Counted from the first letter of the stretch, positions 41,941 through 54,735 are shown. The stretch: DNA of 64,000 nt from Perkinsus olseni (GCA_013115135.1 JABANP010000006.1:1-64000), one strand, 5' to 3'. Notes: generated by a model not told the origin, from the sequence alone. Made by a program: numbers and translations.

Positions 41941-43845
41941 TGACCCGAAAAAACGGCCTGTCTGCCGCTCTTCTGCCAATCATGAGTCACTCATGTCACT
42001 TATGTCTGGTGTAATGCTACCACATCATCGACGATTATCGTCGATGTTTACGAAGAGTTGCTGCCTGTTAGCCCTTTGGCAGCTGTTATCAGATTTAGAT
42101 TTTCTTCTACTCAAGCTAAGTTTTTATGAATATTCAGTTGCCACAACTGGTGTTGTCACACCATTTCCGATGAGGGCGATGGCCCTTGGTGTAGCAAAGG
42201 GCCGCCAAGGCCTTGCCTGTAGGTACGTAGCGGGGTAGTGTTGCATGATGATGTTTAGAGAATGGTATTCTCAGTATGGCCTCATATATTTCCGTTGGCC
42301 GCCACTGGCTGTAGTGTCTGTACCTTTTCACGCATAAACGAAGCTTTCTTCGCTCATTCCCTCAGTACTGTGTTGAAGATCAGCGCGTGTTTCCGGTTGC
42401 TCAGCAGTCGACGATTCCTGCCGAAGCTGGAATCTTCGACCACGGGTAGCAACTAACGTGAGGTAGAATAGAGTTTCCATACATTCCGGTGTTCACTCGT
42501 CAATCGGCAATTCCGGTGGCGTGCTGTTTCCCTGCGATGACGTGTGGGTCGCACCGAAGAACCGGTCAGTTTCTTTGCGAGCTCGACTCGCCCTCCACGA
42601 ATAAACCGAGGCTTCGGGGAGCATTCTCTACACTATTCGAGGCACGACTTCGACACTGCTGTTAGCTGTTGCGAAACAGGCTGCCATTCAGAGATGGTGT
42701 GAGAATGTACTCAGGCACCCACCTGGCCCTCAAGTTACCGCGGTGCGTTGGGTATTGTTACTGCTACCATCTCAGATCCTCAAGTTAGTCGAGTTTTTCT
42801 ACCCTCACGTCCCCAGACTGTGGGGCCCAGAGCCAGAGGCTTTCCCGCTCTGGGATGTAATACTCTGTTTATCGAGTGTTCATGTCAATGTCGAGTTGTT
42901 CGATACTACTGAGTTGGTGAGAGAATCTCCCTCATCGAGGAATCGACAACTTCCATGGTGGGAACGACGGAAGCTATACAAGTGGAGAAGTGGGCTATAC
43001 AATAATTATACAATGATTACTGGATTTTACAATAAGTGGACTATGAACTTACACCCACGAGTTCGAGATTTGACAGTGTTCGCGCGTAGTCTCGTGATGA
43101 TTGCTCAGGGTTTCAGATAGTTTGAGGAACAACGATCTTGAATGTTCATTCCACAGTATCACACCGATTATCCGCCCGCACTGGAGGTTGCTTCCCGCTT
43201 TTCACCAGTCTCCTTCTCTGTTCTTTTCGGCTTTCTACCCTACTCACAAAACAAAACCCGTCTAATACCAATCGATAATCACAGGCAGACTAACAGTAGG
43301 GGAAACTTGAAAGTAATGTAACAGAGTGGCGGTGGTAAAATGTGCAGCTTCACACTATCAGCCCAGCAGCGACGGTCTCTCCTCTGTCACGCAATACGAC
43401 CCTTGACAGACTCGTCGCCTTGGCGAGTGACCCTTTGTGAGCTGAGCAAAGATGATGGACGAGTAAATCAACGATATCATCCTACCTATCGGGTCGGTAC
43501 AGATCGGATGCTGTAGCGTCAGCTCTACCGTGCAACAATCACCCTTGGTCAGACACCTAGAATGAAAACAGCATCACATGAACGATCATCAAGCCTTTCG
43601 ACATTCCCAGAGAATTCGGAACTCAAAATCGATCTTGGAAGTTCCAAGTTGGAACTGATTTTTATGCGCAAAATTCCATTCCAGAATCGATTCTGGATCT
43701 CAGAATTCGTTCATTGAACGCCCCCGCAGTGACTGATGGTGTCGTGATATCGGGGAGACATCTTCACAGGGTGTGAGGCATCGGCAATCAAGGTAACAAA
43801 GTAAAACCCCCTTTCAGACTATCCACTCGTAAACTAGGGCAGAGC
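41941..43845. other. region without a recognised gene
   Basis: One open frame (42743-43120, +, about 125 residues, WERRKLYKWRSGLYNNY) matches nothing known and overlaps the dispersed repeat of 38.8 kb. AT-rich GGAATT-type sequence lies at 43610-43720. Confidence 0.35.
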
Positions 43846-46800
43846 TTACTTGATAGGTCTCGGTCGAACGCCCGGTGGAGGAGCCTTCTTCGCCTCCAGC
43901 GCTATGAATCGCGTTACCGTCGCAGACTCCACGCACGCATGCGCATACAGCATGACCTGGAGGTTGCCATCACCCAGAAAACGCAGTCGATGCATATTCT
44001 CTTTTCTCACCTGCTGACCCTTGACGATCGGAACGGACGTGTCGAAGACGACAATCTTGGCTCGGATGACACTGGAGACTCGGCAAGCAGTAGCATTGTT
44101 GGCGCAGAGCACGGAGCCTCTAGCTACCATATAGGGGTCCACACCTACCAAGGGCAATCCCATCCAGGAACTAAGGTCGGATCGCTCTCTCATACACCGC
44201 GCACGATCAAGAAGGGACCCTTCGTTCGCCCCGGCGTTCAAAGCACGGAATGCAGGAATAAGGAATCCCTGCGAGAAGATCAGTCCAATCACCTTGTAAG
44301 GTCGCCAGGTCGATGTAGTCCCCCGGGCAGCCCTCAGCATTCACGCCCATCTGAACATCCTCACCATTACGATACCTAAAAAAGGAGACGCAAGTGACCT
44401 CGTCACGTTGCTATCGTAAAGCCCTAGTCAACAGCTGACGTTCACGATCTCCGAAGTTCCGAAGTTCTCTTGAACTTTCATGGAGGCCGAAAAACAAAAT
44501 CTTGCGCGCAAGAGTTGAAATGCTACATACCATAAAAGGAGCAAATCGTCTTCCAGCGTGAACGAATACGTTCATGTTATTCATCACCGAAAGCTCATCG
44601 TCGAAAGCAATCTAGCTGCTACCATCTGATACGAGGCAGAAAGGTATCCGCATGGGGATACAGCCTATAGTACAGAATCTATACTGTGCGCCGTTGTTCA
44701 TGACAAGCTAACTAGGATACCATCACCAGTGGCGATTCGCCACCAGCAAGGACCTACACATTCTTGATTGTGCATGCGCTTGAGTCGTCCCCTCGCCCAG
44801 GAAGAACAACAACTTTTTGTCCACTCTTGAACATCCCCTGCTCCACACGACCAGATATCTGAGTCACCACGGCAGCAATCGACTCCGACCTCTTTCGTAT
44901 CCTGCCAGGTTCAACCTCGGATATCCTCACCTGAGCCCCACTGCTAGATTTGTATACATCTGCCACTGCTATTCTCAAAGGTGCTGAGAGCGAAGCCTTT
45001 GTAGCTGCACCGTCCATGGCCGCCGATTCAGCAAGCTTATCGATGGCCGTCACCAACGTGTCACCTGTCACCACTCTTATCATGACCACGAGGGCGTCAA
45101 TGGCTTTATACAGATAATAAATATATAATTTCGTTTGAATACTACGCGAAAGAGATTACGAATGAATCCGAGAGATCGCAGAGTCTCACGACTATGATGA
45201 ATGGGAGAGCGATGATGATGACCATCTCGTTTCATTGTTCATTACTGCATCTTTAGTGGATTACATAGGAATATTGTAATGAATACAGCAGCGAGAAGAA
45301 AAACATCAGGACCACCATCGCAGTGTAAACTTTGCAACTAAGTAACCAAACACATTAAAACAAATCATAGGACGAGTGTGCTATGGGAGAGGGTGGAAAA
45401 AGCGTATCAGTGAAATAGACGAAGACTCCTGTGGCGAGTAGTAAACTTATAAGTCTCGTAATGAAGGTATCCCTCGATCTTCCAGGGTAACAACAAACTG
45501 CCCCAAGCTATACTTACCCGCCCACCACGCGTTCAACTTTGGATTCTCTCGTTTAACCAAATTCTCCCCCACAAATCCCGCGGTAGGTAACTGACAATTT
45601 AGGCGTTAACATACCCAATTCTCAACAAAAACGACCGCTGAAAGACCACATCGCTCTCGCGAGCTCGGGCGCAAACCAGTGAAGACGCACCGATTCGACT
45701 CGAAAGCGCTCCACGATTCCAAGGGTAAGCCTTAGACAGATCAGACCCATCAATCCCGCCAAAAAATGACCATTTTTGAGGCTCCCGGCTGCATTAACCC
45801 TGGCCGAACGATCATCGGGTGATTCCAGCGATGGTTCGAGTTGCACTACGTAGGTGACATTGTGGCCCTTGAAACCACACTCCCCCTCGATGAACGTCTG
45901 CAGCTCATCGTGGACTCTATCATACCGGTCTTGGGAATAATCTGAAAATGCATAACCTTTGCAGTCAATACACCCCGGGGTTTGATCCTGGGTGAAAGGA
46001 TAATGAACCATGAACTCCACCACCGGACCATATTTCCACGCCCGCAAAAGAAGCCCTTTGGGAGTAGCGAAAAAATTTGGAGCTTCAGCTGAATCATTGA
46101 AGTCATTCCACTCCGATCATCAATATCTCCATCACTCCTACCGCAAACGTTACACGTCTCCCCTCTCCATTCATACTACACCCGATACTACCCACTAAGT
46201 CCATCTTATTAATCGCTACTATAATCTTGGTAATCCCAAGGGCCCTTAGCAATCTGATATGCTCTTTGGTTTGACCTGACAATAATGATCAACTCGTATT
46301 GAAAACAAGACTTGCTTAGGTGACCAAGTTGAATTAAATTGTCTAACAAGTTCAGAGACTCAACTAACTACCACAGCGACTGTTAATCACACTGAGGGTG
46401 ACAGTGTGCCGCTGGACCTCTTCACCGTCCCACGTCTATCCCGTACTTTCCTAGCAGCGAGCCAAGATTCGCTCTTCAAAACGATCGCAGAGAATCGACC
46501 GCAAGGTATTAACGACGGCACTCTGTTGCAGAGCGTCTGGCTGAGCGCAAGACCCTCACGCCACCACAGCAAGGACCCACGACAAGAAGCTGTCCGCTAT
46601 CTTCACGAAAATATGTCAATCTTAAGCCACATGTAGGTCTATAGGGCAGCAGTGACTCCGATGAGATAGAATAATCAGCCAACGTGTCTCGAGCCTGGCT
46701 CCTTCACGATGGGACAATGCTCTCGGTGGAAATTGTATCAATGGATGGGAGGACTCATTAGTAGGAGTGAAGTCAGCCCGCTAATAATACCGTTCCTTGG

Positions 46801-48727
46801 CCGACCGGGAGTTGAAACCCTTCTATACGTCTCGAAAAAATGACACAACTCGTGACACACGACTCCAACCTTCACTCAAAAACATTTTCGCGACGCGCCC
46901 TCCTGCTTTCTACTACCCCCTCGGGTGAAGCCTTTATCGAAGTCCTTTACATCAGCCAAGACTATGGCAAAGTCGGCTTGGACTGCCCCCAGCAACATAT
47001 TAGGGACGAAGTCCTTGTGTCCGGGGGCATCCAGTAGAGTCACCTAGAAAAGGAAATCTCGCTAGAGGAAGATACAGCACCGTTTTTCGAAGGGTGAAAT
47101 TATCCGAGGTCGAAGGTGGTGTTTCATACCGAACAAAGATACCACTGATAATTACCCTCGTTCCTTTAGGCGTGGTGAAGTGCTTGACACAAACGTCGAT
47201 AGTGACGCCCCGCTCCCGCTCATCTGAGCCTTCATCTAGCACCTGGAGGGGGTATCGTCGGGATGATTCCGCGGAAAGGTGGTATCCATTATCATGATGG
47301 GATTATGAGGAAATGACTAGCCATCAAGATACACTCACCCAAGCGTATTCAAAACTCTGCTTGCCACACGCTGCAGCGTCCCGTGCGAATCGGTGCATTT
47401 CTCGGGAGGATACATGGCCCTGGCACGACGGAGGTATCGGGTTCGATCCCCGGTGGCGGAATGTGCACTTACCAGTTCAACGAGAAGATGTCCCATCAAT
47501 GTGCTCTTCCCGGAGTCTACATGACCAACAACCACTAAGCACATCTTCGGAATATGAGGGGCCTGATTGATGAGACTATCCGACCAATTCTGTATCTTCC
47601 CCAGATGAACCTAAGATTCTCCGATAATACCTGCGCTGTCACTTCCTCTTTCTTCGATTTGATCTCTTCCACATCTTGTTTGACAAGCTCTTCCGCCCGC
47701 GACAACGACCGCGAGGACTGTCGCACCAACTGCTGCATCTACCACACGAAAGATACCCTCGGGGGGAATCGAACCCGGATGGCATCACCCTTCCCTTCGG
47801 CAGAAGCCCTGCGTCCTTCACGCGACCATGCAGCTCCTCAGCGACCTCGTCGTGACTTTTACTTTGTTGAGAAGTACCTTCATAAGTACCCGACTCAAAT
47901 TCAACACGGAGGGTCGCGACAGCCATCAAGACTTCACTGCTGCCATCTAGTGTCACTGAGGCTTCAATACGGTATTCATACCATTATGGTATGACTATTG
48001 ATCACTACACGATGTATTCTTGATATCATACGTTGCCTATATATTCTATATTGGAATATAGAAGATATGATCTATTACGCAATACTGATATTTTGTACGA
48101 TGTGATATGGCAGGCTTCATTACTCGCCCCAACCAGGACTACTCGGTGTTTTTGCCGCTGCTGCTTTTTTCGGCGTCGTCTTCTTCTCTCCTCCAGAATT
48201 ATTCTTCACTCCTGCCGCTGGTTTGGAATCGGTCTTACCTGCATTATCACCATCATCGGCCGACAGGAAGATCCACACTGCTACAACTGGTAGGATTTAC
48301 GGCGTTTGTTTTCAATCGTCAAAGGATGTATGATTATCGTTTAACAGTTAAAGTCCGATAACGGCAGTCGACGACACTGACTCACCTTTAACAGCCTTGC
48401 TAGCCTTGCTTTTAGATTTTGCCTTTGGCTGAGGTTGGTAGGTCCTGGAAATACCGAAGTTAGGGACTACCCCGAGTAACGTGCAAAGTGGATTCATTCC
48501 GCAATCGGAAGCACCGGTTTGACCACAGCTTTGGAGATCCCTTCGTAACAAGCGAACCAAATGAAACAGGAGAGCATCGCTTCGCTTGGTACGAACTCCC
48601 CTTAGTACCAATTGCCATCGTCTCCGCCCCAGTAATCGTCCCCGCCGTAATCATCACCGTAGTAGTCATCGTAATACCCGTGCTCGTCTTCATCATAATC
48701 TATATTCTTTACTCGTCGATGAGCCAT
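43846..48727 (-). CDS. HBS1-type translational GTPase (ribosome rescue), multi-exon
   Basis: eEF1A-like GTPase that with Pelota/Dom34 releases stalled ribosomes. On the minus strand: N-terminus [20 protein letters not shown], the HBS1-type acidic Tyr-rich start; a basic Ala/Lys/Pro linker ([16 protein letters not shown]); [19 protein letters not shown]1 [18 protein letters not shown] (about 47.5 kb); switch I in [13 protein letters not shown] (about 47.2 kb); G3 [15 protein letters not shown] (about 47.0 kb); G4 [18 protein letters not shown] (about 46.2 kb); domain II with [11 protein letters not shown] and [14 protein letters not shown] (about 44.8-45.0 kb); domain III with [27 protein letters not shown] and [19 protein letters not shown] (43.85-44.2 kb). 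Introns at 47371-47472 and 47733-47788 are tRNA-like. HBS1 rather than eEF1A because of the N-terminal extension. Confidence 0.87.
47371..47472 (-). other. HBS1 intron with antisense tRNA-like segment
   Basis: The plus strand reads GGAGGTATCGGGTTCGATCC then CCGGTGGCGGAA, a tRNA 3' half, so it is antisense to the gene. Donor GTAAGTGC, acceptor GCTGCAG; removal joins MGHLLVEL to [11 protein letters not shown]. Confidence 0.75.
47733..47788 (-). other. 56-nt HBS1 intron with sense tRNA-like T-arm followed by GGGTATCTT
   Basis: Starts GTGATGCCATCCGGGTTCGA, continues TTCCCCCCGAGGGTATCTT and ends GATGCAG. Removal joins GLLPKGR to [15 protein letters not shown]. It connects the B-box directly with the GTATCTT motif that recurs in other introns. 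Confidence 0.8.
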
Positions 48728-49052
48728 GGTGGAAGGCCAATAAGTGGTATTATTGAAAAGAATGTGAAACTGTCATTGTTCGGGGGCCGTGTGGAGACAC
48801 GTCTCTCAGGAGACGAATAGACGAGAACAATAAAACTACCACGAAAACGCAACGCGCGAAGGAACACACGGGCCAAGCACTGAAAGACAGCATTGAGCTA
48901 ATAATATTTGATAGGTTGATGGGAGACCCGGGTTTGGATCAAAACTAGCTTTAATGAGACGAGTTGGCAGGGACAGTGTAACCGTTACGGGGTGGTTAGG
49001 AAAACGCGCTAAGAGAATCACAGTGGGCCAGAGAGGAGAGCAAGCTCCTATC

Positions 49053-49124
49053 GGCTGTGTGGTCTAGTGGTATGATTCGCGCTTCGGGTGCGCGAGGTCC
49101 CGGGTTCGATTCTCGGCTCAGCCC
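49053..49124 (+). tRNA. tRNA-Pro (anticodon CGG)
   Basis: Acceptor GGCTGTG with CTCAGCC (one T:T mismatch), D-arm GGTCTAGTGGTATGATT, anticodon arm CGCGC-TTCGGGT-GCGCG giving CGG, T-arm CCCGGGTTCGATTCTCGG. No intron. Lies upstream of the HBS1 gene and points away from it. Confidence 0.93.
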
Positions 49125-49859
49125 TTCATGAGAAATGAATAGACGTTAAGTATTTTACTTATGCACCTCTTCTCTTTCAAGTTATCGGACTGATAGACTT
49201 TGTAGACCTCTATTTAACCGACATCCCCAAGTATGAGCTCTCCGCACTCAAAGGCAAATACGTCCCGATACGGGCTGAAGCACGAAGCATGTTCAATCCG
49301 TTCAAATTGAAAATTAGTTCAATTTAGGGCACCAACTTGCTCGGCAAAAGTCTTTATACGGAGGGAGAAGTTGTACAATAGTCTTGGAAGTCAATAATCA
49401 TTCTGTTTTCAAGTCCAGTTCTTCAACAGAAGTAGCTCTCTGAAAAGATAGCAGGCTTCTCAAAAGATTGGCCACCTTTCATAGCGCGAACATCCACCGA
49501 TGCCTACTCTCAACACAATCCAAAAGAATTTAAAAAGTCTGATAAGCTCAACGAATAACAAAACGGTTAGAGCAATGAAACCAGACGCAAGAGCATGGAA
49601 TACTCGTGCAACGACACATCATCATCGAATCAGTCTCCATCAATTGGAATTCACCGAATCGCTTCATTCGTTCGATGCTCGAGACCATTCTCTCTTGTCG
49701 GAGTCACCCAGCCCTTAGGCTCTCTCTGATACATACCTGAAGAAGCCAAGACTCCGCAGGAATACATCGCCAAGTCAGACCGGAAGGAAGATACGTGAAT
49801 CAAAGAATGAAAGAACCAACTAGTTAAGCGAATCAGCACTAGCTCCTCAAGACGCCAGC
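49125..49859. other. spacer, no gene recognised
   Basis: AT-rich, with short frames only; nothing identifiable. Confidence 0.3.
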
Positions 49860-50801
49860 CTACTTGTCAACGGCTTCCTCAGCTCTCTTAGCCGCCAAAG
49901 AAGCTTGTTCTTCACTGCCACCAAGAGCCTTCACAACACCACTAGCGTCGAAGGACTCACTGTTAGCCAACGAGTAACTGAAGTCGAACGAGTAACAGAC
50001 AACGTGGCGACCGAAAACGTACAGAACTTCAGCTCCCTTGCCATCCGCGGCCTTCTCGAGAACCACCACAGCAGAACCGTTGAGGCTACCACCCTTATAG
50101 TTGTGATTGAATGCACCCAATTTCTGACAGGCAAGTTTCAATGATGAACACCTCGCAATACCAAACCCCTCACTTACCTTGAAGAAGCTCCTGCTCATGA
50201 ACTCCCCCTGAGTGAGAGTTTTCACCATCGACCAACCACCATGAGCACTACAAGCTCGGTACCTGTCAACGACGATAACAATGAGAACGAAAGAAGCGTG
50301 TAAACTTACAATTTGTCATCAGAGGCAGAGAACAGACGAGTAGGGTCAGAGACCTGAGGATAAGCCAAATCACTTAAGCCACCACAAGCAGATGAACTCA
50401 CTTTCGCATCGTTGAAGTTTTCCAAGGCATTCGCGTCGCCTTGTTGCCATGTTACTAGAACATGGTCACAATTGAATTCCGCAGCCAGCATCTGCACAGT
50501 GAAAGCCGTTACCAAACAGCACACGAAAGGCGACTAACCTCAGAGATCGCAGAGAGCCTCAGGGCTGCGTATTGACATAAACCTCAGCCAAGACGACGTA
50601 CTAGATACCTGACAAAAAGACGTATCCAAGGTTGACCATGGTATCAAACAAGGGACTAAGATACTTACACAAGGCATCTAGGCTTCCTCGCGAATACAAC
50701 CTCCTTCAGAGAAGAAGTACTCGCAGCCCCAGAATCAACTGGAGCTTCGGACTTGATGGGTGCCGAGAGGAAAGTCTTTAAGTCAACGGTTGTTGAGGAC
50801 A
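49860..50801 (-). CDS. hypothetical protein, at least five exons, start not found
   Basis: Minus-strand exons in order: VSSTTVDLKTFLSAPIKSEA ... VFARKPRCL (from 50801); YAALRLSAISE (about 50.55 kb); MLAAEFNCDHVLVTWQQGDA ... ASDDKL; YRACSAHGGWSMVKTLTQGE ... RSFFK; and KLGAFNHNYKGGSLNGSAVV ... AKRAEEAVDK, stop at 49860. Donor and acceptor sites are GT-AG, introns about 45-130 nt. One intron holds the block GTATCTTAG...GATACCATGGTCAACCTTGGATAC. The protein is soluble-looking with a few Cys and an amphipathic C-terminal helix; no family is recognised. The N-terminal exon lies above 50801 but cannot be fixed. Confidence 0.6.
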
Positions 50802-51388
50802 CTTTGAAAAAATACTAACACCAAAAAATTACTTTCACAACTACGAAGTAGGTACCAGTGCAAGCAGAGGCAAAATGGATCGTGAAAAACTCTAGCCATA
50901 CGAGACAGCTACGAGGTGATTCAATCGTCTAGCTCCTATAGTTGCACAGTGCTACTAGAACTTGTGATAAGTAGCGCTACAGGGGTTGTGTTAAAATCTT
51001 TCTAAAATTGGCGTCTATTGGTAAGGCATTCTGAGCAGTACATAGCTGTCACTGATTCCATTCCATTTTCCATTTCCATTTTGCCAAAATTTTCCCAGTG
51101 GAAAATTCCATAATTTTTTGGATGGGAAATTCTCACCAATGACTAACTCCTACGAGTAAAATTACGACGGACCCTCGCGTACGAACTCAACACAGATTTG
51201 ACGAAACTTAGAAGGCATTGTCTTTCCTAAGTAACCAACTTTTACAAAATAGCTGAGTGTTAAAAACTAGCTGTACGATGATGAACGGTGCAGATGTATC
51301 AATCTCAACTGAGTTCTCTGTGAACTGGTAAGCTGAGACTTCATTAGCCTGCACAATAGTTAACCCGATACTCGAGCTTCACTCAATG
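50802..51388. other. spacer, low-complexity GGAATTTT-type sequence
   Basis: Bases 51055-51135 contain overlapping near-palindromic TTCCATTTT/AAAATTCC sequence similar to that at 43610-43720. No gene recognised. Confidence 0.35.
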
Positions 51389-52603
51389 TCAGGCTCCTCC
51401 TGACGAGCAGGTACCGGTGAGGCAGAGTAGACAGGCACTATGACTGCCAAACATCAGTAAAGACGACAGGCCCACCGCCAGGTAGGAGCTGAAGGTCGCC
51501 ACGAAATTAGACATCTCTCGAGCTCGTCGCGAGGCCACCAGTAGAACCCCGATGATTGAACCGGGAATGTTTCCACCAAAGGCTATGACCAGAATAGAGG
51601 CAGCACAGGCCACGTTGAATTTAACGAACGTGTAGTGCGGCGCTGCTACCAGTAGTGCCACGAAGAGCATCTTGAACACGTCCGGGCCGCTCTTGTGCCC
51701 TCGATCCTCCTCTACCACAAGTGATGCGCTTGGCGTCAATCTCGAATAAAAATAATCCTCAATCCAGGACTGTAAATTTTCACTATCGTCATCGCTGTGG
51801 AAGTAGGCGTCACCATGGCTATAGTCTAGGAGCTGAGTTTCGTTATCTCCATCAGATTGTTGAACCACTAAAAGCTGCCTTCTACACAAAGGAGTGTCTT
51901 CTCTTAAACTCAACGGGTTGCAGTATCCACTAGCGTTGTGGACCGGGCGAACTCTCCGAGAATGATGGTGACACCCAGTATGCTGGTGGGCTCTCATGTC
52001 AGCTAGATACCCATAGGAAAGCGCCCCAGAGGGCGCCCTCTCAGTGCTCATGATCAGCAGTGGTAGCCCTCGCTCGACCGCCGTCTGGAGAAGCCATTCC
52101 GGTATGTGGTCATAGTGTGACAGTGGTAGGTCGACCTCGACCAACCACTCAGGGAGGAGATGAAACGCCGTCCGAGGCGTCAGTTGAAGGGAAGCTTGGC
52201 AGTCCTTGCCGATAAACACAGTTATGCGTGCTTGCCGCGGGTCAACCTTGGATGGGCGGATGAATCGTACCCGGGCGAACTCCGGGTCACCAGCGACCGA
52301 AGCTGCTATCCGATCGAGCTCAGCGCTGATGTCGTGAGAGATCTCTCCCTGATCACCCACATGGTCAGCCCCGAACACTCGGTTGAGCTCGCAGTGGTTC
52401 GAGTAGTCGAGTAGGCCGTCACTATGCAGAACAACGGCGACTCGCGGTGGGCCTGTAGACGCCGTTGAGCTCCACTTGGCCACTTCCACTACAAGTTGCT
52501 CCGACGGAGACACCAATAAATTACTGAGCTGGGCGTCGCAGAATAGGGGTAACAGGAGACATAATATGAAGAAGAGCCTCAGGCATGTAGTAGCGATTAA
52601 CAT
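51389..52603 (-). CDS. predicted secretory-pathway membrane protein, single exon
   Basis: 404 residues from MLIATTCLRLFFILCLLLPL, a strong signal peptide; the upstream Met (52666) would place 21 residues before it and is less likely. A long lumenal region (about residues 30-310) has scattered Cys, a His-rich patch (QHTGCHHHSRR) and acidic DDDSE stretches. Then come three C-terminal helices: MLFVALLVAAPHYTFVKFNV, ASILVIAFGGNIPGSIIGVL and FSSYLAVGLSSLLMF. No introns. No family recognised; a receptor-like or transporter-accessory role cannot be claimed. Confidence 0.75.
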   Translation of the reverse strand: MLIATTCLRLFFILCLLLPLFCDAQLSNLLVSPSEQLVVEVAKWSSTASTGPPRVAVVLHSDGLLDYSNHCELNRVFGADHVGDQGEISHDISAELDRIAASVAGDPEFARVRFIRPSKVDPRQARITVFIGKDCQASLQLTPRTAFHLLPEWLVEVDLPLSHYDHIPEWLLQTAVERGLPLLIMSTERAPSGALSYGYLADMRAHQHTGCHHHSRRVRPVHNASGYCNPLSLREDTPLCRRQLLVVQQSDGDNETQLLDYSHGDAYFHSDDDSENLQSWIEDYFYSRLTPSASLVVEEDRGHKSGPDVFKMLFVALLVAAPHYTFVKFNVACAASILVIAFGGNIPGSIIGVLLVASRRAREMSNFVATFSSYLAVGLSSLLMFGSHSACLLCLTGTCSSGGA

Positions 52604-54735
52604 CTTCAACTGACTTGCGTCAAACGATAACAATAAGAAAGGCATGAGAGCTCCGCACGTGGGCATCGCAAACAGTCAATCTTCTAAGACGGTGGTCAAA
52701 CCTGCTGCACCCACGCCAAGTACACTCCGGCGAAAAATTAGTCAATTTTGAAAAAATTTTACTATTATTAATGAAATTTTATTGGTCGAAAGATCTATTA
52801 CCTCAATTTTTTTATCCACAGGTATGTCTTTATTCGAACGATAACAGCAGGTTTCATGATTGACGTAATCTTCACTTCAGGGGAGACGAACGCATTCGGT
52901 AACGATAATTCGGTCGCGAAGGCACGATCCATTTCCTCGCCGCCAAGTACCCCCTATGCTGTGCTATGGGGGTACTGTTTCGAAGGCAAATTCAAGCAGG
53001 GCAATGTGAAAAACACCAGACGATAACAATTCCGTTGTTGCTCGTGTGATGTGGCATTAGTGCGGTACTGCCCATCTTCAACATTGGTGCTGCTGTCGTC
53101 GAAGATTGACGATCATGAATCGGCAAGAATAACGAGTTCTCCTCGTCCAAGCCATGGAAGAGCTGTGAGAGGCGATAAAACGCAGATTCAATCGACAATA
53201 ATCCTCCGGGAGGATTACAAATAAATTCTACTGGAAGGAGCTTGGCGAACTTGGCCCTTCAATTCGACCTGATACTGCTGCCAAGGCCATCGAGGGATCA
53301 AATTATCAGAATCGAGAAACGAAAAATTGTCCTATAGCACGAGAAGCCTAGACCTGGTGGCATCTACCGCAAACGCTCTGTACGCAATGACAATCTTGCA
53401 CACTTGCAATTTCTTACCGACCTCGGCGAATCTTCACTCACCGCTCGCCCTAAAATACATGCGAAGTGGCTCAACCCTTCAGAAGCTTCGAATGTCGTTG
53501 AATGCAAGTCATACCATCGATGATGGCTGCGGCTGACTCAGTCAATCTGAGTCAGATCATCTGACTGCCACTGACTGATGATACCAATAACGATTCGGTT
53601 GAGTCACCCGGGGTGACCTTCAATCTCCAAAGTGAGAGTCTCACCAGTGTCAGTTTTACCCACTCTGTTGAGGATATGTATGCTCTGAGGGTCATGGCCT
53701 GGGCCACTGCCACAAATTCGCGTGGTCTCGTCCCTGAAATAAGCAGTTCGATGCCCACCGTGCCGTTTTGACGGCGAAGGTACGCTCTGAGTACGTCTCA
53801 GCAGTGTGGGTTCAGCTCCGGACCCTTTTACTGGTCTTCATGATGATGAAGGCTTCATGATCAATAAAGGGTTTATCTGATGAAGCTCATCACTTTATCG
53901 CAAAAAGTGTGTTCGCGTGTTTCCCCGGTAGTCTCCTGTTCAGCCTTATGACAAGGGCGTTTTAGCTGTTCAACACAGTAACTCAATGGCCAGTGTGATG
54001 ATGAAGTTCATCATTTGGCTGAGCGAATGGGCAGTCATATGGTAAGTGTGTTTTGGATAGGCTGGAATGTACCGGTGATAATGATGAGTTGCTCAGTATA
54101 GCAGACTTCGATGACCATGGTCCCAAGTTCTACACATGGACATGTCATTTTCTTGGGCAAACCCATATATGGAGGTATTACCCTAGAACGAAAAGACCGA
54201 CGAGTGATCTCAGAGCATTTCACGATGAAACGTCCGCGTATTGAAAAAATCCTGGTCGAACGAGCGAAAACGAAAAAAAATAGGAGAAACGCGCACAGTT
54301 TCGTCGGACGAAAATAACTGAGACGAAGTGAACGATGGCTCAAACACTTCGGCACCGAACAAAGCCTGAACGAAACGTTCATGGACGAATCGCGCGACAC
54401 CCATATAAACATACTGTATGAAGTGGAACTGTTCGAGCCTCGAACTTCGAGGTAATGTTGTACGGGCTGAAACAGTTCCAAATTATCCAGTGAGAATTGA
54501 ACTGTACCAAATTGCCTTGTATTTCTTGATACTGTACCGTTGGGCACTGTACTATCTGAAACAGTTTCAGACTGAACTGAACCCGAACTGAAACTTTCAG
54601 TTGTCATCTAATGGTGTGACCAGTACCGAGGAGTTGTGTATCAAAAGTTGTTGTTCGCAAACCTACCTGTACCGCTCACTGAAGCGATGCGAAGTGAACA
54701 GTCAGGATACCTAGTGGTTCCCTTGAGCATTGAAT

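Noticed and set aside
41758..41979. minus-strand frame over the right half of the broken secreted gene
   Set aside because: Shadow of the plus-strand Cys-rich exon.
49053..49124. reading the tRNA-Pro as a tRNA-like intron fragment
   Set aside because: It has all arms, a correct CGG anticodon and lies outside any gene, so it is a normal tRNA gene apart from one acceptor mismatch.
53603..53617. GTCACCC-G-GGGTGAC as another 21-nt unit
   Set aside because: The third hexamer is absent (CTTCAA instead of TCACCC). A few plain 7-1-7 palindromes are expected by chance in 64 kb.
54035..54607. 190-residue minus-strand open frame as a gene
   Set aside because: It spans degenerate GAACG/AAACAGTT repeats, has no family features and no plausible start context.
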